Source: Winogradskyella alexanderae (GTDB taxonomy: Bacteria; Bacteroidota; Bacteroidia; Flavobacteriales; Flavobacteriaceae). From it: DNA of 64,000 nt. Each line of letters begins with the position of its first letter. The stretch's first letter is position 1. A program made the translations under genes and the position numbers. Of the stretch, positions 61,555-64,000 are shown in pieces. The stretch is from NCBI RefSeq assembly GCF_020166335.1, contig NZ_JAIUJR010000003.1, positions 248,001 to 312,000 of the forward strand, written 5' to 3'. Below the pieces are notes generated by a model. It did not search any database, was not told the DNA's origin, and saw nothing but the letters and a program-made list of their open reading frames with translations.

Positions 61555-63087
61555 ATGAAACAACCCAATCCTGTTAAAGGTTATAAAGTAGACAGAAGCG
61601 CGATTATTAGCTTGGAAAAAGGAAAGATACCTCCTCAAGCAATTGATTTAGAAGAAGTTGTGCTTGGCGCAATGATGATTGACAAAAAAGGGGTTGATGA
61701 GGTAATTGATATTCTAAGTCCAGAAGCTTTTTATAAAGATGCTCATAGATACATTTTTGAAGCTATTTTTAAATTGTTTGAAAATAGTGAACCTGTTGAC
61801 TTATTAACTGTTTCAAGCCAACTAAAGAAAGATGAAAAATTAGATGTTGTAGGAGGCGATTTTTATCTCATTTCTTTGACACAGCGCGTGTCATCCTCAG
61901 CACATATTGAGTTTCATGCCAGGATAATTTTACAAAAATATATCCAAAGAAGTTTAATTAAGATTTCAAACGAAATAATTGAAGAGGCATACGATGAGAC
62001 CAAAGATGTTTTCGATCTTTTGGATAATGCTGAAGCTAAGCTTTACGAAGTAACTCAAGGTAATGTAAAAAAGTCTACAGAAACAGCTCAGAGTCTGGTA
62101 ATTCAAGCCAAGAAAAAAATAGAAGAAATATCTAACAAAGAAGGGCTAAGTGGCATACCATCTGGCTTTGATAAATTAGACAAGCTTACATCTGGATGGC
62201 AACCTAGTGATTTAATTATCGTTGCTGCGCGTCCTGGTATGGGTAAAACTGCACTCACACTCACCATGGCAAGAAATATAGCCGTGAATAGTAATATCCC
62301 TGTTGCATTCTTCTCTTTAGAGATGTCTTCAGTACAATTAATTACACGATTAATTTCTAGCGAAACAGGTCTGTCTTCAGAAAAACTAAGAACAGGCAAA
62401 TTAGAAAAACATGAGTGGGAGCAACTTAATGTAAAGGTAAAAACACTAGAAAAAGCACCGCTATATATAGATGATACCCCATCGCTTTCAATTTTTGACT
62501 TAAGAGCTAAGGCAAGGCGTCTGTCATCGCAATATGGTATTAAACTAATTGTGATAGATTATTTGCAGTTAATGACGGCTGGAGGAAGTCAAAAAGGTGG
62601 TAATCGTGAGCAAGAAATATCAACTATTTCAAGAAATCTAAAGGCACTTGCAAAAGAACTTAATGTCCCCGTTATAGCACTTTCGCAATTATCCCGTGCT
62701 GTTGAAACACGTGGTGGAAGCAAAAGACCATTGCTTTCTGATTTACGTGAGTCTGGTGCAATAGAACAGGATGCAGATATTGTTTCTTTTATTTACAGAC
62801 CAGAATATTATAAAATAGATGAGTGGGACGATGAAGAGCGCTCACCAACAGAAGGACAGGGAGAGTTTATTGTTGCCAAGCATAGAAATGGAGGCCTGGA
62901 TAATATAAGGTTGAAGTTTATAGGTCATCTTGGTAAGTTTGATAATTTGGATGACTTTGATACACCTTTTGGTGAGTTTCATTCAAAAATGAACGCCGCC
63001 GCCAATGATGATACTTTTAAACCCGATACTTATCCGTCTGCATCAGACGCATTTGATAGTCCTGAGGAAGACGATGTTCCGTTTTAA
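61555..63087 (+). CDS. dnaB: Replicative DNA helicase DnaB
   Basis: A 510-residue hexameric helicase that unwinds DNA at the replication fork. The N-terminal DnaB domain spans about 30-150 (PPQAIDLEEVVLGAMMIDKKGVDEV), followed by the linker helix and the RecA-like C-domain. Walker A is AARPGMGKT near residues 224-232, Walker B KLIVIDYLQLM near 330, with SQLSRAVE and the arginine finger region RDLRES-like SDLRESGAIEQDAD. The start is the ATG at 61555; an in-frame upstream ATG at 61507 covers the promoter boxes. No intein is seen. Confidence 0.95.
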   Translation: MKQPNPVKGYKVDRSAIISLEKGKIPPQAIDLEEVVLGAMMIDKKGVDEVIDILSPEAFYKDAHRYIFEAIFKLFENSEPVDLLTVSSQLKKDEKLDVVGGDFYLISLTQRVSSSAHIEFHARIILQKYIQRSLIKISNEIIEEAYDETKDVFDLLDNAEAKLYEVTQGNVKKSTETAQSLVIQAKKKIEEISNKEGLSGIPSGFDKLDKLTSGWQPSDLIIVAARPGMGKTALTLTMARNIAVNSNIPVAFFSLEMSSVQLITRLISSETGLSSEKLRTGKLEKHEWEQLNVKVKTLEKAPLYIDDTPSLSIFDLRAKARRLSSQYGIKLIVIDYLQLMTAGGSQKGGNREQEISTISRNLKALAKELNVPVIALSQLSRAVETRGGSKRPLLSDLRESGAIEQDADIVSFIYRPEYYKIDEWDDEERSPTEGQGEFIVAKHRNGGLDNIRLKFIGHLGKFDNLDDFDTPFGEFHSKMNAAANDDTFKPDTYPSASDAFDSPEEDDVPF

Positions 63088-63122
63088 CAGTCATTTAAAA
63101 GGTTATTAAACTCATTTTAGTC

Positions 63123-63130
63123 TATCTTTG
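63123..63130 (+). promoter_or_regulatory. TATCTTTG -7 box for the AI-2E transporter gene
   Basis: Exact TAnnTTTG match 32 bp upstream of the ATG at 63163. Confidence 0.5.
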
Positions 63131-63162
63131 CAATCCAAAAAAGTTTACCTAGAAATTGCCTC

Positions 63163-64000
63163 ATGCTAAATCAGAGACGAACAACAAACATTTTGTTGTT
63201 AACCATAGCGATACCGCTTATATTTTATCTCCTAAAGATACTTTCTTTCATATTTATACCACTAATATTCTCAATGTTTATTGCATTACTGTTTTTACCA
63301 TTAATGCGATGGTTGGGAAGACGTAATGTTCCTAAATTTATAAGTATAATAATTGTACTATTACTCGTTACTGGTGGTTTAAAATTGGGTGCAGAATTAG
63401 TACAGCTTTCAAGTAAAGAAATTCTTGCAACCAAATCAGACTTTTTCCCAAAGGCAGAAGCAAAATTAGCAGATCTTAGGTTATATCTTTTTAATAATTA
63501 TGGTATTGAATTTGAACAGGACCAAAACCTTATTTCACAGTTTTTTCAAAAAGAAAACATTGGTTCAACTATAGGGTTTCTTAGAAAATTTTTTACCACA
63601 ATTTTGATGACTGCATTCTTTGTAGTTCTTTGGCTGGCAGAATCTATAAATGTCCACAAGCTTTTGAATAACACAATATTAAAACAAAGGCATACTTCAA
63701 TAAAAGCATTTATGAAAATTGAAAAAGACCTTATCAAGTTTATAAAGGTCAAATTTTTGGTAAGTGCTTTAACCGGGTTGTTCACTGGTTTAATGTGTGT
63801 ATTTTTTGATGTTAGCTTCCCTATTTTCTGGGGCTTGTTTGCCTTTGCCATTAATTTTGTGCAAATGGTAGGGTCTTTTATTTCAGTAATCTTCCTGTCC
63901 ATTTTCGCATTTGTAGAATTGGACCCAACAAGCACTTTGTTTTTCTTTATCATTTCAATTACTATGGTTCAAGTAATTTTCGGTGCAATATTAGAACCAA
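63163..64000 (+). CDS. AI-2E family (PerM-like) transporter, 3' part missing
   Basis: The reading frame begins with ATG at 63163 (MLNQRRTTNILLLTIAIPLIF) and stays open to the right edge, giving 279 codons. Hydrophobic helices lie at residues 9-30, 31-45 and 58-75, followed by a soluble helical section (about 80-135). Further helices come with FFTTILMTAFFVVLWLAE, VKFLVSALTGLFTGLMCVFFDVSFPIFWGLFAFAINF and LFFFIISITMVQVIFGAILEP. This pattern is the AI-2E/PerM (DUF20) permease family, of which only some members move autoinducer-2; others act in Na+/H+ exchange. The function of this one is open. Confidence 0.85.
   Translation, partial: MLNQRRTTNILLLTIAIPLIFYLLKILSFIFIPLIFSMFIALLFLPLMRWLGRRNVPKFISIIIVLLLVTGGLKLGAELVQLSSKEILATKSDFFPKAEAKLADLRLYLFNNYGIEFEQDQNLISQFFQKENIGSTIGFLRKFFTTILMTAFFVVLWLAESINVHKLLNNTILKQRHTSIKAFMKIEKDLIKFIKVKFLVSALTGLFTGLMCVFFDVSFPIFWGLFAFAINFVQMVGSFISVIFLSIFAFVELDPTSTLFFFIISITMVQVIFGAILEP

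Noticed and set aside
63546-63953. 135-residue minus-strand frame near the right edge
   Set aside because: It is antisense to the AI-2E transporter, whose frame is open from 63163 to the edge and has clear membrane helices.
1-64000. Mobile elements, CRISPR arrays, phage genes or restriction/defence systems
   Set aside because: No transposase, integrase, repeat-spacer array, methylase/endonuclease pair or phage structural gene was found; base composition looks even throughout.

Overview
The window reads as a stretch of chromosome from a marine-type member of the Flavobacteriaceae (phylum Bacteroidota). The grounds are AT-rich DNA, repeated TAnnTTTG promoter boxes with no clear Shine-Dalgarno sequences, TonB-dependent receptors with carboxypeptidase-regulatory-like N-domains, proteins with C-terminal T9SS sorting signals, split transketolase genes, a DUF3276/PUR-type protein, and a carotenoid set containing crtD and cruF. 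It carries no insertion sequence, phage, CRISPR array or rRNA. It looks like ordinary vertically inherited core genome with a few lineage-specific genes. Both ends cut through genes: a secreted Gfo/Idh/MocA-type oxidoreductase on the left and an AI-2E/PerM-family transporter on the right.

Layout. Positions 1-5.5 kb hold envelope proteins (oxidoreductase, lipoprotein, two unknown membrane proteins, a DUF481 barrel, an M3 peptidase). At 5.5-9.5 kb there is a cyclophilin lipoprotein head-to-head with a CoA-type Nudix hydrolase, an atypical PlsC-like acyltransferase, an ECF sigma factor with a membrane partner, and a YhhN lysoplasmalogenase. At 9.7-12.7 kb a TonB-dependent receptor is followed by its own TonB. 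At 12.7-19 kb come an acetyltransferase, a redoxin, CsaA, an M14 carboxypeptidase, a DUF3276 protein and an ABC exporter. At 19-29.7 kb there are leucine dehydrogenase, nusB-DUF1573-yajC, pepT, a universal stress protein, pyrD, a secreted M43 protease, a LysE exporter and HMG-CoA lyase. At 29.8-33.7 kb a FecA-like receptor lies divergent from guaB.

The most coherent pathway is carotenoid synthesis, split into two blocks. crtD-cruF-crtY (33.9-37.1 kb, plus strand) and carH-like regulator-crtI-crtB-crtZ (47.2-50.9 kb, minus strand) are separated by about 10 kb that hold a periplasmic PPIase/SurA operon, moxR, aconitase and a TlpA-like thioredoxin. Together the enzymes could turn GGPP into lycopene, cyclise it, hydroxylate the ring and hydrate/desaturate the open end, which fits a monocyclic xanthophyll such as saproxanthin or myxol. 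The GGPP synthase is not in the window. The MerR-type regulator keeps the Wx9EH and ExHxxG signatures of AdoCbl-dependent CarH photoreceptors, so light control of the pigment operon is plausible.

The right third holds tRNA-Lys and tRNA-Leu, aroK, a phosphoribosyltransferase, a methyltransferase, an S4 protein, an FKBP lipoprotein, a beta-barrel protein and split transketolase. It ends with a collinear run tgt-lptF/G-EamA-accA-dnaB. I did not find a convincing new multi-gene system. The points most worth a second look are altered key residues in otherwise familiar enzymes (Tgt without its zinc cysteines, PlsC with HX5D and FPQG, an ABC half-transporter with an Asp in place of the catalytic Glu), the ECF/membrane-protein pair, a perfect 20-bp inverted repeat, and several unusual starts (TTG codons, near-leaderless promoters, start codons 2 bp apart).
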